This document shows, piece by piece, positions 9,288 through 17,349 of a stretch of 55,150 nt of DNA. Source of the DNA: an uncultured Actinomycetes bacterium. GTDB taxonomy: Bacteria; Actinomycetota; Acidimicrobiia; Acidimicrobiales; Microtrichaceae. How positions within the stretch are numbered: position 1 is the first letter of the stretch; each line of letters opens with the position of its first letter. The notes under the pieces were generated by a model that made no database searches, was not told where the DNA came from, and was given only the letters and a program-made list of their open reading frames with translations. The stretch covers positions 1-55,150 of the forward strand of contig CAINRS010000120.1 of the NCBI GenBank assembly GCA_903852755.1, written 5' to 3'. A program made the translations under genes and the position numbers.

Positions 9288-10591
9288 CAGGCAGACCACC
9301 GGGAGGACCCTTCCCGTCCTCCACCACCGCCTGTCGAGCGGCTGAGCTGCGGCGGCATCGCCGAGGTCGTGTCGGGAGTCAGGTTCCAGTGCCCACCCAG
9401 ATCGGTCAGTCCATCCCCGGCCCGCTCAGCTCCGGGCCGGACCACGAGGGAGATGTCCTCCCACCGGTCGAAGATCTTCTGGACGTGCGCATCAGTGGTC
9501 CCCAGTGTGAGTCGGTAGCTACCCGGCGCCAGGGCCATGCGGTCGACCTCGTACGCCACAACCCCTGTGCCTGAGACCATGCCGGTGTCGACGCGCTTGT
9601 AGGCGGTGTTGACACCGTGCAGGTACACGCCGCCCTCGGAGTGGATGGCACACCCGAACGTCGGATTGCGCACCGCCTCGCCCAGCACCTCGTAGTGCAT
9701 CTCGATCCTGAAGGGTTCACCGAAGGTGGCACTCCTCGTCACAGCTCCGGAGCCGTCGCGGAACGACACTCCGGTCACGTGGACACCCGGCTCCTGGAGC
9801 ATCACGGAATCGGCGGACCCGGCCTCACTCGGGGCAGTGACGGTGGCTCCCTCGTCCTCGACCTGATTGACCCGCTGCACGTACGCGGTGGCCACCTCGT
9901 TCGCGTCACCCACCATGACCAGCTGGCCGTGGTCAAGCCAGGCGGCGCCGTCGCACATGGACTGGACAGTCCCCATTCCATGCGTGACCACGACGATCGT
10001 CACCCCATTCCGCCGGAGGTCGAAGAGGTGACTGAAGCAACGACGCTGGAACGCCTCGTCGCCGACGGCGATGACCTCATCGACGATGAGGATCTCCGGG
10101 TCCACGTGGACCGCAACCGAGAAGCCGAGGCGGACGTACATTCCTGAGGAGTAGATCTTCACCGGCGAGTCGATGAACTCCTCCACCCCAGCGAACTCGA
10201 CGATCTCGTCGAACAGCCCGTCGATCTGCCGTTTGGACATGCCGAGGATGGTTGCGTTCATGTAGACGTTCTCACGCCCCGTGAGATCGGGGTGGAAGCC
10301 AGCACCGAGCTCGAGCAGTGTGGAGATCCGACCGTCCACGGAGACGGATCCCTCCGTGGGCCGGTAGATCCCGGCAACGCAGCGCAACAGCGTCGACTTC
10401 CCCGAGCCGTTGTGGCCGATGAGCGCGTACATGGAACCCTCTGGAATCTCCAGCGACACATCCCGGAGCGCCCAGAACTCATCGGCGTCGACATCCCGGT
10501 CCCGCCGAGTGATCAGCTCCTTGATTGAGTGGGCCCGGTCTTTCTGGAGGCGAAACCGCTTGGACACTCCATCCACCACGATCTTGCTCAC
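9287..10591 (-). CDS. wzt: Wzt-type ABC exporter ATPase with C-terminal substrate-recognition domain
   Basis: ATP-hydrolysing subunit of a polysaccharide ABC exporter, 434 residues. Walker A is GHNGSGKST (59-67), the signature is YSSGMYVRLGF (about 147-157) and Walker B is ILIVDEVIAVGD (about 167-178), as in TagH/Wzt proteins. About 180 residues follow the ATPase (roughly 255-434); they are beta-rich and match the Wzt C-terminal domain layout, which in capped O antigens binds the modified non-reducing end. The GTG at 10591 begins MSKIVVDGVSKRF, has GAGGAG upstream and starts 2 bases after the permease stop. The frame remains open further upstream only because it runs antisense to nothing and through the permease gene. 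Confidence 0.93.
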   Translation of the reverse strand: MSKIVVDGVSKRFRLQKDRAHSIKELITRRDRDVDADEFWALRDVSLEIPEGSMYALIGHNGSGKSTLLRCVAGIYRPTEGSVSVDGRISTLLELGAGFHPDLTGRENVYMNATILGMSKRQIDGLFDEIVEFAGVEEFIDSPVKIYSSGMYVRLGFSVAVHVDPEILIVDEVIAVGDEAFQRRCFSHLFDLRRNGVTIVVVTHGMGTVQSMCDGAAWLDHGQLVMVGDANEVATAYVQRVNQVEDEGATVTAPSEAGSADSVMLQEPGVHVTGVSFRDGSGAVTRSATFGEPFRIEMHYEVLGEAVRNPTFGCAIHSEGGVYLHGVNTAYKRVDTGMVSGTGVVAYEVDRMALAPGSYRLTLGTTDAHVQKIFDRWEDISLVVRPGAERAGDGLTDLGGHWNLTPDTTSAMPPQLSRSTGGGGGREGSSRWSA

Positions 10592-10593
10592 GA

Positions 10594-11388
10594 TCAGAGC
10601 TCCTCGATGACCCGGGGGGCGTAACGCCCGAAGACCCACCAGCCGATCAGCAGACTGGCCGTCGCAGAGCCACCCATCATCAGCCACTCGTTGGTGGTCG
10701 GAAGTTCGAGTTCGTACACCGTGGCTCGCATTCCGCCGACGAAGGCCGTGAGCGGGTTGAACACCAGTACCCGCTGGGCCAGCTCGCCGACCTGATCCAG
10801 ACGGTAGACAATGGGCGTGGCGTAGAACGCCACCTGGAGACCGATACCGACGAGGTAGCCGACATCCCGGAACCTGACGTTCCCGAGACCGAGCACGAGG
10901 CCGACGCCGAACGCGAGGCACGCACCGAGGAGCATGATCGGAATCGAGATCAGGAAGGTCCACGACACATTCCCGAGCACGATCATGAATCCCCAGAGGA
11001 TCGCGAGTTCCAGAGCACCCTGGATCAGGACCGTCGTGAGGCCGGCCACCATCGGTGCCTCGGGAGGGAAGTAGGTGCGTGTCAGCAGCTGCCCGGCCCC
11101 GAGGAATGATGCGATGGAGTTGTTGATCACCCCGCTCACCAGATTCCACAGCACGAGTCCACAGAACAGGAAGAGCGCGAAGCTCGTGAGGCGCCCGTTG
11201 CCAGCGACCGGCGCCGTCCCCTTGAGGAACACCCCGAACACGACGGTGTAGATGCCCAAGGTGACGGCCGGGTTGATCAGCGACCACGTCCAGCCGAGGA
11301 AGCTCTTCTTGTAGCGGGCTTTGAGGTCCCGCTGTGCGAGATTCGCGATCAGGGTCCGGTACGACCAGACCTCGGCGGGGGTGGACAA
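10594..11388 (-). CDS. wzm: Wzm-type ABC-2 polysaccharide exporter permease
   Basis: Membrane subunit of the exporter encoded with wzt; it carries an undecaprenyl-linked glycan across the inner membrane. RDLKARYKKSFLGWTWSL near the N terminus is the hallmark of the ABC-2 polysaccharide permeases and is followed by six hydrophobic segments. The start is uncertain. The TTG at 11388 gives 264 residues, the usual family length, with GAGG eight bases upstream. A TTG at 11484 overlapping the upstream stop would add 32 residues, and the frame stays open to an ATG at 11595 inside the preceding gene. The downstream gap of 2 bases couples it to wzt. Confidence 0.92.
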   Translation of the reverse strand: MSTPAEVWSYRTLIANLAQRDLKARYKKSFLGWTWSLINPAVTLGIYTVVFGVFLKGTAPVAGNGRLTSFALFLFCGLVLWNLVSGVINNSIASFLGAGQLLTRTYFPPEAPMVAGLTTVLIQGALELAILWGFMIVLGNVSWTFLISIPIMLLGACLAFGVGLVLGLGNVRFRDVGYLVGIGLQVAFYATPIVYRLDQVGELAQRVLVFNPLTAFVGGMRATVYELELPTTNEWLMMGGSATASLLIGWWVFGRYAPRVIEEL

Positions 11389-11480
11389 GCGCAGTACCTC
11401 AGACGATTCGATGACCGACGCCGAGACGGTAGCAGTCCCGAGCCAGATCGCCCGGGAGGGCCCAGGAGGCTGCGAGCACC

Positions 11481-13127
11481 TCAACTCCCCGAGGGGAGCA
11501 ACCCGCCCGGGCTCGTGCACCCATCCGGAGCGGAGTCCCCGAGACCCTCCAGCACGACGGTCACACCCGTCTCCGGGTGGGTTGCGACGAGCCAATCGGA
11601 CACCGTCCGTCCAGTCGTCACGGCGATGGCATCGGCTGCGGCGAGGGGATCCTCGACCGTCGGGGGAGGTAGCACGGCGAGCCGACCTGAACCTCGGCGA
11701 TCGACCGGATTGATCGAGTCGAGCCGATCGGGTCCGAAGAACACCTCACCGTCCAGGGAGGCGCCGGAGCCCCAGACCACCGGGTAGACCGCCCAGTAGT
11801 CGCCGGCGACGAACGTGACGCCGCAGCGCCGGAGGTCGTCGGCCAGGTCGAGCGTCAGCGCCTCGGCCACGCCCTCCACCCGGGCAGCTTCGTTCGCCTG
11901 CGCCAGGAGACGTCGGACGCCGTCCGCCACCACCACGATGTGGAGCGCGACCGCTGCGACGATCACCACGGTCGCGATGTTCCTGATCGGGGGCCGGAAC
12001 TCGACGACGGTCGCCCCGCCGGCGGCGACCAGCACGGCGATGGCGGGCCACCAGGCGACCGCGTAGCGGTAGTCGACCTCGAGTGAGAGCGCTGGCAGGA
12101 GCGGCAAACCGACGAGCAGCACCGCGCCGGCAGCGAGCAGCGGAGCCGCACGCCGACCCACCCTGACCAACGCCACGGCGCCGACCACGCAGAGGACCAA
12201 CACCACGGTCGCCACGACGACCTGCGGCGGTGACCACCACGACGGGGGATCGAGCGACGAGTCACCCGAGATGACCCGGTACGTGATCCGCAGCGTGTTG
12301 GCCAGACGGTCGACGTACCCCCACTCCGGATGCTCCACCGGCTGCGCATCGGAACTGAAGGTGGCGAAGGAGTTGCGCAGGTTCCACACCAGGATCGGCG
12401 AGAGGCCCACGACTCCACCGGTAGCCGCAGCCGCCACACGCACGGGCCGGGAGACGGCAGGGTCGCTGGAGCCGAGCGCAGCGACACCGACCGCCGCGAT
12501 GGCGGCCAGGTGCATGGGTTGGGCGTAGACGGCGAGGCCGGCGAGCAACCCGGCGACCGCCCAGTGCCACACCACCCTCGATCGGAGCGCCACGGCCACC
12601 GCCACACCCGACAGGAGGGCTCCCAGCTGGTAACCCGGGTAGATCCGGTAGAACACCGGCCAGCCGACGACCGACGTCAGTCCGAGGAGACCAGCCACCG
12701 ACAAGGCGCCCCACCACTGTGCAACCTGTGATCGGCCGGCGCGTCGCAGCAGGTCCGTCGCCACCCAGGTCCAGATTCCGAGCGCCGCCACCCACACGAT
12801 CTGATGGAACGAGCGAGCGGGGATCGCCGCCGGACCGAACGCCCACCAGAGCAGCGCGTACACGGGGGTCTCGAGCACGCCCTGGTAGCTGTTTCCCGGG
12901 AACAGGATCGCCGGCCCGTTCCGGAGGAACTCGACCGGTAGCATCGCGGCCACCGCCTCGTCGCCGTTGATCAGGAGCCCGTCCCGCAACCCGGTCAGGG
13001 TGCCGACGACCGGCAACGCAACGATCGCACCGACGAGGACGGCGACGGCCACCTGGAGCGACCGAACCGCTCGACGCGTCGTCCCGTCACGCTCGATGAC
13101 TCCGGCGTCCACCCGCCTTCCCGACAT
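11481..13127 (-). CDS. Polytopic membrane glycosyltransferase-like protein (GT-C fold, putative)
   Basis: A 548-residue membrane protein. One hydrophobic segment near residues 25-45 is followed by GLLINGDEAVAAMLPVEF, an acidic first loop in the position where GT-C transferases carry the catalytic aspartate. About ten hydrophobic segments follow, then a soluble C-terminal domain (about 410-548) that would face outside. It resembles PMT/ArnT-like proteins of actinobacterial glycan loci but I cannot name a family. The ATG at 13127 lies 34 bases after the oxidoreductase stop, and the gene runs into the wzm region, so it is probably cotranscribed with the exporter. A role in adding a residue to the exported chain is an inference from fold and context. 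Confidence 0.65.
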   Translation of the reverse strand: MSGRRVDAGVIERDGTTRRAVRSLQVAVAVLVGAIVALPVVGTLTGLRDGLLINGDEAVAAMLPVEFLRNGPAILFPGNSYQGVLETPVYALLWWAFGPAAIPARSFHQIVWVAALGIWTWVATDLLRRAGRSQVAQWWGALSVAGLLGLTSVVGWPVFYRIYPGYQLGALLSGVAVAVALRSRVVWHWAVAGLLAGLAVYAQPMHLAAIAAVGVAALGSSDPAVSRPVRVAAAATGGVVGLSPILVWNLRNSFATFSSDAQPVEHPEWGYVDRLANTLRITYRVISGDSSLDPPSWWSPPQVVVATVVLVLCVVGAVALVRVGRRAAPLLAAGAVLLVGLPLLPALSLEVDYRYAVAWWPAIAVLVAAGGATVVEFRPPIRNIATVVIVAAVALHIVVVADGVRRLLAQANEAARVEGVAEALTLDLADDLRRCGVTFVAGDYWAVYPVVWGSGASLDGEVFFGPDRLDSINPVDRRGSGRLAVLPPPTVEDPLAAADAIAVTTGRTVSDWLVATHPETGVTVVLEGLGDSAPDGCTSPGGLLPSGS

Positions 13128-13161
13128 GCCTCAGGCAGCGCCAGCCGGTCCGCCGACCGAC

Positions 13162-14523
13162 TCACTCAGCCGCATCGCTGAGCGCCTCGGCGAGCGCTGG
13201 ATGGACGAAGATGCTCTCGGCGAGGTCCGAGACGCGCAGCCCGTTGGTGACCGCCACGGCGAGAACCGAGATGAGCTCCGACGCCTGCCGCCCGACGATC
13301 GAACCCCCCAGGATGACCCCGGTCGCTGGGTCCGAGACGATCTTGACGAACCCCCTCGGGTCACCGTTGATCAGCGCACGTGCGGTGGACGCGAACGGCA
13401 CCTTGGTCACCCGTACCTTGCGGCCCTCGGCGAACGCGTCGGCCTCGGCGAGACCGACGTCGGCGATCTCGGGGTCGGTGAAGATCGCCGAGGCTGCCTT
13501 CTCGTAGTCGAGGTGACGGTGATCGACGCGGTGCAGGCCCATCACGTGTTCGGCGATCTTCCGGCCCTGCATGGTCGCCACCGACGAGAGCGGCAGCTTG
13601 CCCGATACGTCTCCAGCGACGTAGACGTGCGCCAGATTGGTCCGCATGTGGTGGTCGAGGTCCCGGACCCAGGGCCCGTCCATGTGGACGCCGATCTCGG
13701 CGAGACCGAGACCCTCGGTATTCGGCATCGAACCGACGGCGAGCAGGCAGTGGCTCCCCTGAGCCACCCGACCGTCATCGCATCGGACTGCGACATCCTC
13801 GCCGGTCCGGTCCAGACCGACTGCACGCGCACCCTTCAACAACTGCACCCCTCGGGCGAGGAAGTCCTCCTCCAGCACGGCAGCGACCTCGGGGTCCTTG
13901 TTCGGCAGTACCTGCTGCCGGGACACGACGAGTGTCACCTGCGCCCCGAGGTTCGTGAACATGTGGACGAACTCCACTCCGGTGACTCCCGAGCCCACGA
14001 CGACGAGATGCTCCGGCAACGCGGGGGGCGGATAGGCGTCGCGGGTGGTCAGGACCCGATCGCCATCGGGCTGCGCCCAGTCCGGGATCCTCGGGCGGCT
14101 ACCGGTCGACACCATGACGGCGTCAGCGGCGAAGCTCCGCTCACCGTCGGCCGTGGTGGCCACAACGGTGTGCTGGTCGACGAGACGTCCGGTTCCACGC
14201 ACGACCCTCACGCCCTGACTCTCGAGGAGCCGGACGTTGTGGGCCTCGAGCAGTTCGGTGATGCCCAGCACACGGGCACGGAGGGCGTCGAGATCGATCG
14301 AGGCCGCTCCGACGTTGAGCCCCATGTCACGGAACTCGGCGATCTCGTCGAGTCGATCACCGGTGGCGATCATCGCCTTCGAGGGGATGCAGTCCCACAG
14401 GTGCGCTGCCCCGCCGACCACATCCCGCTCGACGAGGACGACCTCGGCGCCGAGCCGTGCGGCCGTGGTCGCAGCCTGCACCCCGGCCGGACCTCCGCCG
14501 ATGATCACGAAACGCATCGACAC
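13162..14523 (-). CDS. FAD-dependent pyridine nucleotide oxidoreductase, LpdA/quinone-reductase type
   Basis: Flavoprotein of the disulfide reductase fold, 453 residues, with FVIIGGGPAGVQAA (FAD), VVVGSGVTGVEFVHMF (NAD(P)H) and VYVAGDVSGKLPL (FAD). The redox motif reads GGAAHLWDCIPSK: the first active-site cysteine is alanine and only Cys45 remains, so it cannot form the usual CXXXXC disulfide and should not be a lipoamide dehydrogenase. It recalls M. tuberculosis LpdA (Rv3303c), an NAD(P)H:quinone reductase-like enzyme. The C-terminal HPALAE pair is kept. The GTG at 14523 is supported by TAACCT six bases upstream (leaderless); an ATG follows two codons later. It sits upstream of glycan membrane genes without an obvious link to them. 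Confidence 0.88.
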   Translation of the reverse strand: MSMRFVIIGGGPAGVQAATTAARLGAEVVLVERDVVGGAAHLWDCIPSKAMIATGDRLDEIAEFRDMGLNVGAASIDLDALRARVLGITELLEAHNVRLLESQGVRVVRGTGRLVDQHTVVATTADGERSFAADAVMVSTGSRPRIPDWAQPDGDRVLTTRDAYPPPALPEHLVVVGSGVTGVEFVHMFTNLGAQVTLVVSRQQVLPNKDPEVAAVLEEDFLARGVQLLKGARAVGLDRTGEDVAVRCDDGRVAQGSHCLLAVGSMPNTEGLGLAEIGVHMDGPWVRDLDHHMRTNLAHVYVAGDVSGKLPLSSVATMQGRKIAEHVMGLHRVDHRHLDYEKAASAIFTDPEIADVGLAEADAFAEGRKVRVTKVPFASTARALINGDPRGFVKIVSDPATGVILGGSIVGRQASELISVLAVAVTNGLRVSDLAESIFVHPALAEALSDAAE

Positions 14524-14529
14524 GCCGTC

Positions 14530-14535
14530 AGGTTA
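14530..14535 (-). promoter_or_regulatory. -10 element TAACCT, leaderless start
   Basis: TAACCT ends six bases before the GTG at 14523 of the flavoprotein gene. No clear -35 is seen. Confidence 0.6.
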
Positions 14536-14586
14536 TGGGCTCACCCGGACCGATCGTGACTTTGCGCACCAGGCCGTCAGGAGCGG

Positions 14587-14592
14587 TACGGT
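14587..14592 (+). promoter_or_regulatory. -10 element TACGGT, leaderless start
   Basis: TACGGT ends six bases before the GTG at 14599 of the small coiled-coil gene. It lies back to back with the promoter of the divergent flavoprotein gene. Confidence 0.55.
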
Positions 14593-14598
14593 CGAGGC

Positions 14599-14913
14599 GT
14601 GATCGCTCCAGGTACCGCCGGTGGCCGCGGACCACAGGACGACGGCGGGAGCGAACGCCGGATCGAGGAACTCGAGTCGGAACTGGCCCGCGCCAATCGG
14701 GAGCTCTGGGGACTTCGGGACGCCCTCATCGGAGCTCAGGCCGAACACGCCACGCTGAAGGTCCGGTACAGGAACCTCGAGGTCCAGACCGCCCAACTGC
14801 AGCAGTTGCTCGACCAGCAGGACACCCTCCACCGTCTGGTCGGACGACTCCGGAGCGATGAACGCCTGAGACTCGCGGCCCGGAAGCTGCGCGGTCTGGT
14901 CGGTCGAGGCTGA
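14599..14913 (+). CDS. Small coiled-coil protein, function unknown
   Basis: A 104-residue soluble protein. Residues about 18-75 form a continuous charged heptad-like helix (ERRIEELESELARANREL, then LEVQTAQLQQLLDQQDTL), ending in a basic tail. I see no signal peptide, membrane segment or catalytic motif. The GTG start is supported by a -10-like TACGGT six bases upstream and no ribosome site, so the mRNA is probably leaderless. It is transcribed against the glycan genes on either side and stops 12 bases before the rmlD stop. It is one of three small coiled-coil proteins in the locus; a scaffold or length-control role is speculative. Confidence 0.6.
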   Translation: MIAPGTAGGRGPQDDGGSERRIEELESELARANRELWGLRDALIGAQAEHATLKVRYRNLEVQTAQLQQLLDQQDTLHRLVGRLRSDERLRLAARKLRGLVGRG

Positions 14914-14925
14914 CAGAACCCCGAC

Positions 14926-15789
14926 TCAACCGGATCGGAGGGCCGTCACCACTTCACGAAGCGGCTCCCGGAAGTCCCGACTCACCTCGAACCCGTGGAG
15001 ACGCCACGCAAGGTTGTCGAGCACGGAGTTCGCCGGACGTGGAGCAGGTCGTGGCGGATTGAGTTCCGCCGTACCCACCGGCTGCACCCGGGTTGGATCG
15101 AGCCCTGCTGCAGCGAGCACCTCCTGCGCGAACTCGAACCACGACACCGCGCCCTGATTCGTCGTGTGGAACACCCCGGGAACCCGGTTGAGAGCGAGGA
15201 GAGCGAGCATCGAGGCGAGGTCCCCTGCGAAGGTCGGGTGCCCCCGCTGATCGTCGACGAAGCGGAGCACGTCGTGCTCCTCAGCGAGCCGGAGCACCGT
15301 CTTGACCATGTTCGAGCCGTGCCGACCACACACCCACGACGTCCTGGCGATCGTCCAGCCGGGATCCACCTCGAGCTCGCCACCGAGCTTGGTCCGCCCG
15401 TACACCGACTGCGGAGCCGGCACGTCCCACTCCACGTACGGGTCGGCCTTCGTGCCGTCGAAGACGTAGTCGGTCGAGACGTACACCAGATGTGCTCCGA
15501 CCCGGCGGGCGCCGTCAGCGATGAACCGGGTTGCAGCGCAGTTCACGCGGTACGCCAGCTCGACCTCCTGCTCGCACTCATCCACCGCAGTGAAGGCTGC
15601 AGCGTGGATGATCACGTCAGGCCGGAGGCCGGTGACGAGCTCGAGCGCTCGCTCCCGGTCCGTCAGGTCGACCTCGGGGAGATCAGCCCCGAACACCTCG
15701 AGCTTCGGATCACGCTGGAGCAGCTCGGTGAGTTCGGTCCCCAACTGACCCCGGCTCCCGGTCACGAGCAACCGAGTCGGGGAACTCAT
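14926..15789 (-). CDS. rmlD: dTDP-4-dehydrorhamnose reductase
   Basis: NADPH-dependent last step of dTDP-L-rhamnose synthesis, 287 residues. An extended SDR fold: LLVTGSRGQLGTEL binds the nucleotide, YVSTDYVFDG carries the substrate-binding serine/threonine, and VYGRTKLGGE holds the catalytic Tyr and Lys. RTSWVCGRHGSNMVKTVL and RFVDDQRGHPTFAGDLA are RmlD-specific stretches. The ATG at 15789 overlaps the rmlB stop as ATGA, with AGGA upstream; the longer frame into rmlB is not used. Last gene of rmlA-rmlC-rmlB-rmlD. Confidence 0.95.
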   Translation of the reverse strand: MSSPTRLLVTGSRGQLGTELTELLQRDPKLEVFGADLPEVDLTDRERALELVTGLRPDVIIHAAAFTAVDECEQEVELAYRVNCAATRFIADGARRVGAHLVYVSTDYVFDGTKADPYVEWDVPAPQSVYGRTKLGGELEVDPGWTIARTSWVCGRHGSNMVKTVLRLAEEHDVLRFVDDQRGHPTFAGDLASMLALLALNRVPGVFHTTNQGAVSWFEFAQEVLAAAGLDPTRVQPVGTAELNPPRPAPRPANSVLDNLAWRLHGFEVSRDFREPLREVVTALRSG

Positions 15790-16754
15790 CGGTTCCTGAC
15801 CCTCGACCGGAGCGGTTCCCACCAGTCACGCCTGTCGACGTAGAACCGCACCGTCTCCTCCAGCGCCTCGTCGAAGCCGGTCCGCGGCCGCCAACCCAGA
15901 GCGCTCACCCGATCTGTGGAGATGGAGTAACGACGATCGTGGCCGAGCCGGTCCTCCACGTACTCCACCGACGAATCCGGCGCACCCAGGAGGGCCAACA
16001 GCCGATCGACCACCTCCCGGTTGGTCCGTTCGTTCCCGGCTCCGATGTTGTAGACCGACCCGACTTCGCCACGACGTAGGACCAGATCCACCCCCTCGCA
16101 GTTGTCGCGCACGAACAGCCAGTCCCTCACGTTGAGACCGTCGCCGTAGAGCGGCACCGTCTCGCCCTCGAGGAGTTTCGTCACGAAGAACGGAATGAGT
16201 TTCTCGGGGAACTGGTACGGCCCGAACTGGTTCGACGACCGCGTGACGACGACTGGCAGGCCGAAGGTCTCGTTGTAGGCCAGAGCGATGAGGTCGGAGC
16301 CCGCCTTGGACGCCGAGTAGGGCGACCTCGGCCCGAGCGGGTGGGACTCGCTGAACGATCCCTGCTCGATGGAGCCGTACACCTCATCTGTGGAGATGTG
16401 GACGAATCGTTCAACTCCCGCCTCGACCGCCTGGTCGCACAGCACGTTGGTCCCGAGGCAATTCGTCCGAACGAAGACGTCAGGGTCGAGCAACGAACGG
16501 TCGACGTGGCTCTCTGCGGCGAAGTGGACCACGGCGTCATGACCACGGAGTGCTGCTGCCACCACACTCCGGTCACAGATGTCCCCGCGCACGAAGGTGA
16601 ACCTCGGGTCCTCCTCGACATCAGCCAGGTTGGCCCTGTTGCCGGCGTAGGTCAGTGCGTCGAAGACGGTGACGTGGTCGTCGGAACTCGACAGTACGTG
16701 TCGGACGAAGTTCGACCCGATGAAACCGGCACCGCCGGTGATGAACAACCGCAC
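15786..16754 (-). CDS. rmlB: dTDP-glucose 4,6-dehydratase
   Basis: Second step of the rhamnose pathway, an NAD-dependent 4,6-dehydration; 322 residues. An extended SDR: LFITGGAGFIGSNFVRHVL at the N terminus, HFAAESHVDRSLLDP with the family-specific DRS, HISTDEVYGS with the catalytic Thr-Asp-Glu region, then YSASKAGSDLIALAY with Tyr and Lys. The GTG at 16754 is preceded by GAGGA and lies 10 bases after the rmlC stop; the frame continues upstream only through rmlC. It is flanked by rmlC and rmlD in one transcription unit. Confidence 0.96.
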   Translation of the reverse strand: MRLFITGGAGFIGSNFVRHVLSSSDDHVTVFDALTYAGNRANLADVEEDPRFTFVRGDICDRSVVAAALRGHDAVVHFAAESHVDRSLLDPDVFVRTNCLGTNVLCDQAVEAGVERFVHISTDEVYGSIEQGSFSESHPLGPRSPYSASKAGSDLIALAYNETFGLPVVVTRSSNQFGPYQFPEKLIPFFVTKLLEGETVPLYGDGLNVRDWLFVRDNCEGVDLVLRRGEVGSVYNIGAGNERTNREVVDRLLALLGAPDSSVEYVEDRLGHDRRYSISTDRVSALGWRPRTGFDEALEETVRFYVDRRDWWEPLRSRVRNR

Positions 16755-16764
16755 GATGCCGTCC

Positions 16765-17331
16765 TCAGGTCCGGAGCCGGTGGTGAGGACGGATCTCCGG
16801 CGGCAGGTCTGAGCGCATCGGATTGGTCCGGTCACGCTCAGAGAGGATCGGCTCCGCGATCCCCCAGTCGGCACCGATGTCAGGGTCGTCCCATGCCACA
16901 CCGAGTTCGTCTGCCGGGTTGTAGTACCCATCCACGAGGTACGAGATGGTCATGTCGGTGAGCGAGGCGAACCCGTGGGCCACACCGGGCGGAATGTAGA
17001 CACCGAGGTGATTCGTCGGAGCACCGGGTTGCGACCCGAGGTCGAGTTCGATCGTGGCCCCATCGGTCGGGCTCCCAGCTCGCAGGTCGTGCAGGACGAC
17101 GCGAGCGAGTCCCCGGGGCACGTACCAGTAGTCCGCTTGGTGCAGGTGGTAGTGCAGTCCCACCACGCAGCCGGCGATCCTGTCACCCCGATTGGACTGC
17201 ACCATCTCCCGGCCTCGCGGGAACCAGTCCCTGCGGTACGTCTCCACGAAGAATCCTCGGTCGTCTCCGTAGACCTCGGGAACGACCATGATCACTCCGT
17301 CGATCACGTCGCTCGGTCGCACCTCGGGCAT
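16765..17331 (-). CDS. rmlC: dTDP-4-dehydrorhamnose 3,5-epimerase
   Basis: Third step of dTDP-L-rhamnose synthesis, epimerising C3 and C5; 188 residues, a usual length. Cupin fold with DDRGFFVETYRRDWFP near the start, GLHYHLHQADYWYVPRGLA with the catalytic histidine, IPPGVAHGFASL, and SYLVDGYYNPADELGV with the catalytic tyrosine region. The ATG at 17331 has GGAGGAGG six bases upstream. It follows rmlA by 18 bases and precedes rmlB by 10, so all four steps are made together. Confidence 0.95.
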   Translation of the reverse strand: MPEVRPSDVIDGVIMVVPEVYGDDRGFFVETYRRDWFPRGREMVQSNRGDRIAGCVVGLHYHLHQADYWYVPRGLARVVLHDLRAGSPTDGATIELDLGSQPGAPTNHLGVYIPPGVAHGFASLTDMTISYLVDGYYNPADELGVAWDDPDIGADWGIAEPILSERDRTNPMRSDLPPEIRPHHRLRT

Positions 17332-17349
17332 GTTCCGCCTCCTCCCGAC

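Noticed and set aside
10592-11287. Long N-terminal extension of the Wzt frame
   Set aside because: It overlaps the wzm gene in another frame and has no ABC features. The GTG at 10591 starts at the conserved MSKIVVDGVS with a ribosome site.
12967-14559. 530-residue plus-strand open frame
   Set aside because: It is antisense to the flavoprotein, whose FAD and NAD motifs are intact.
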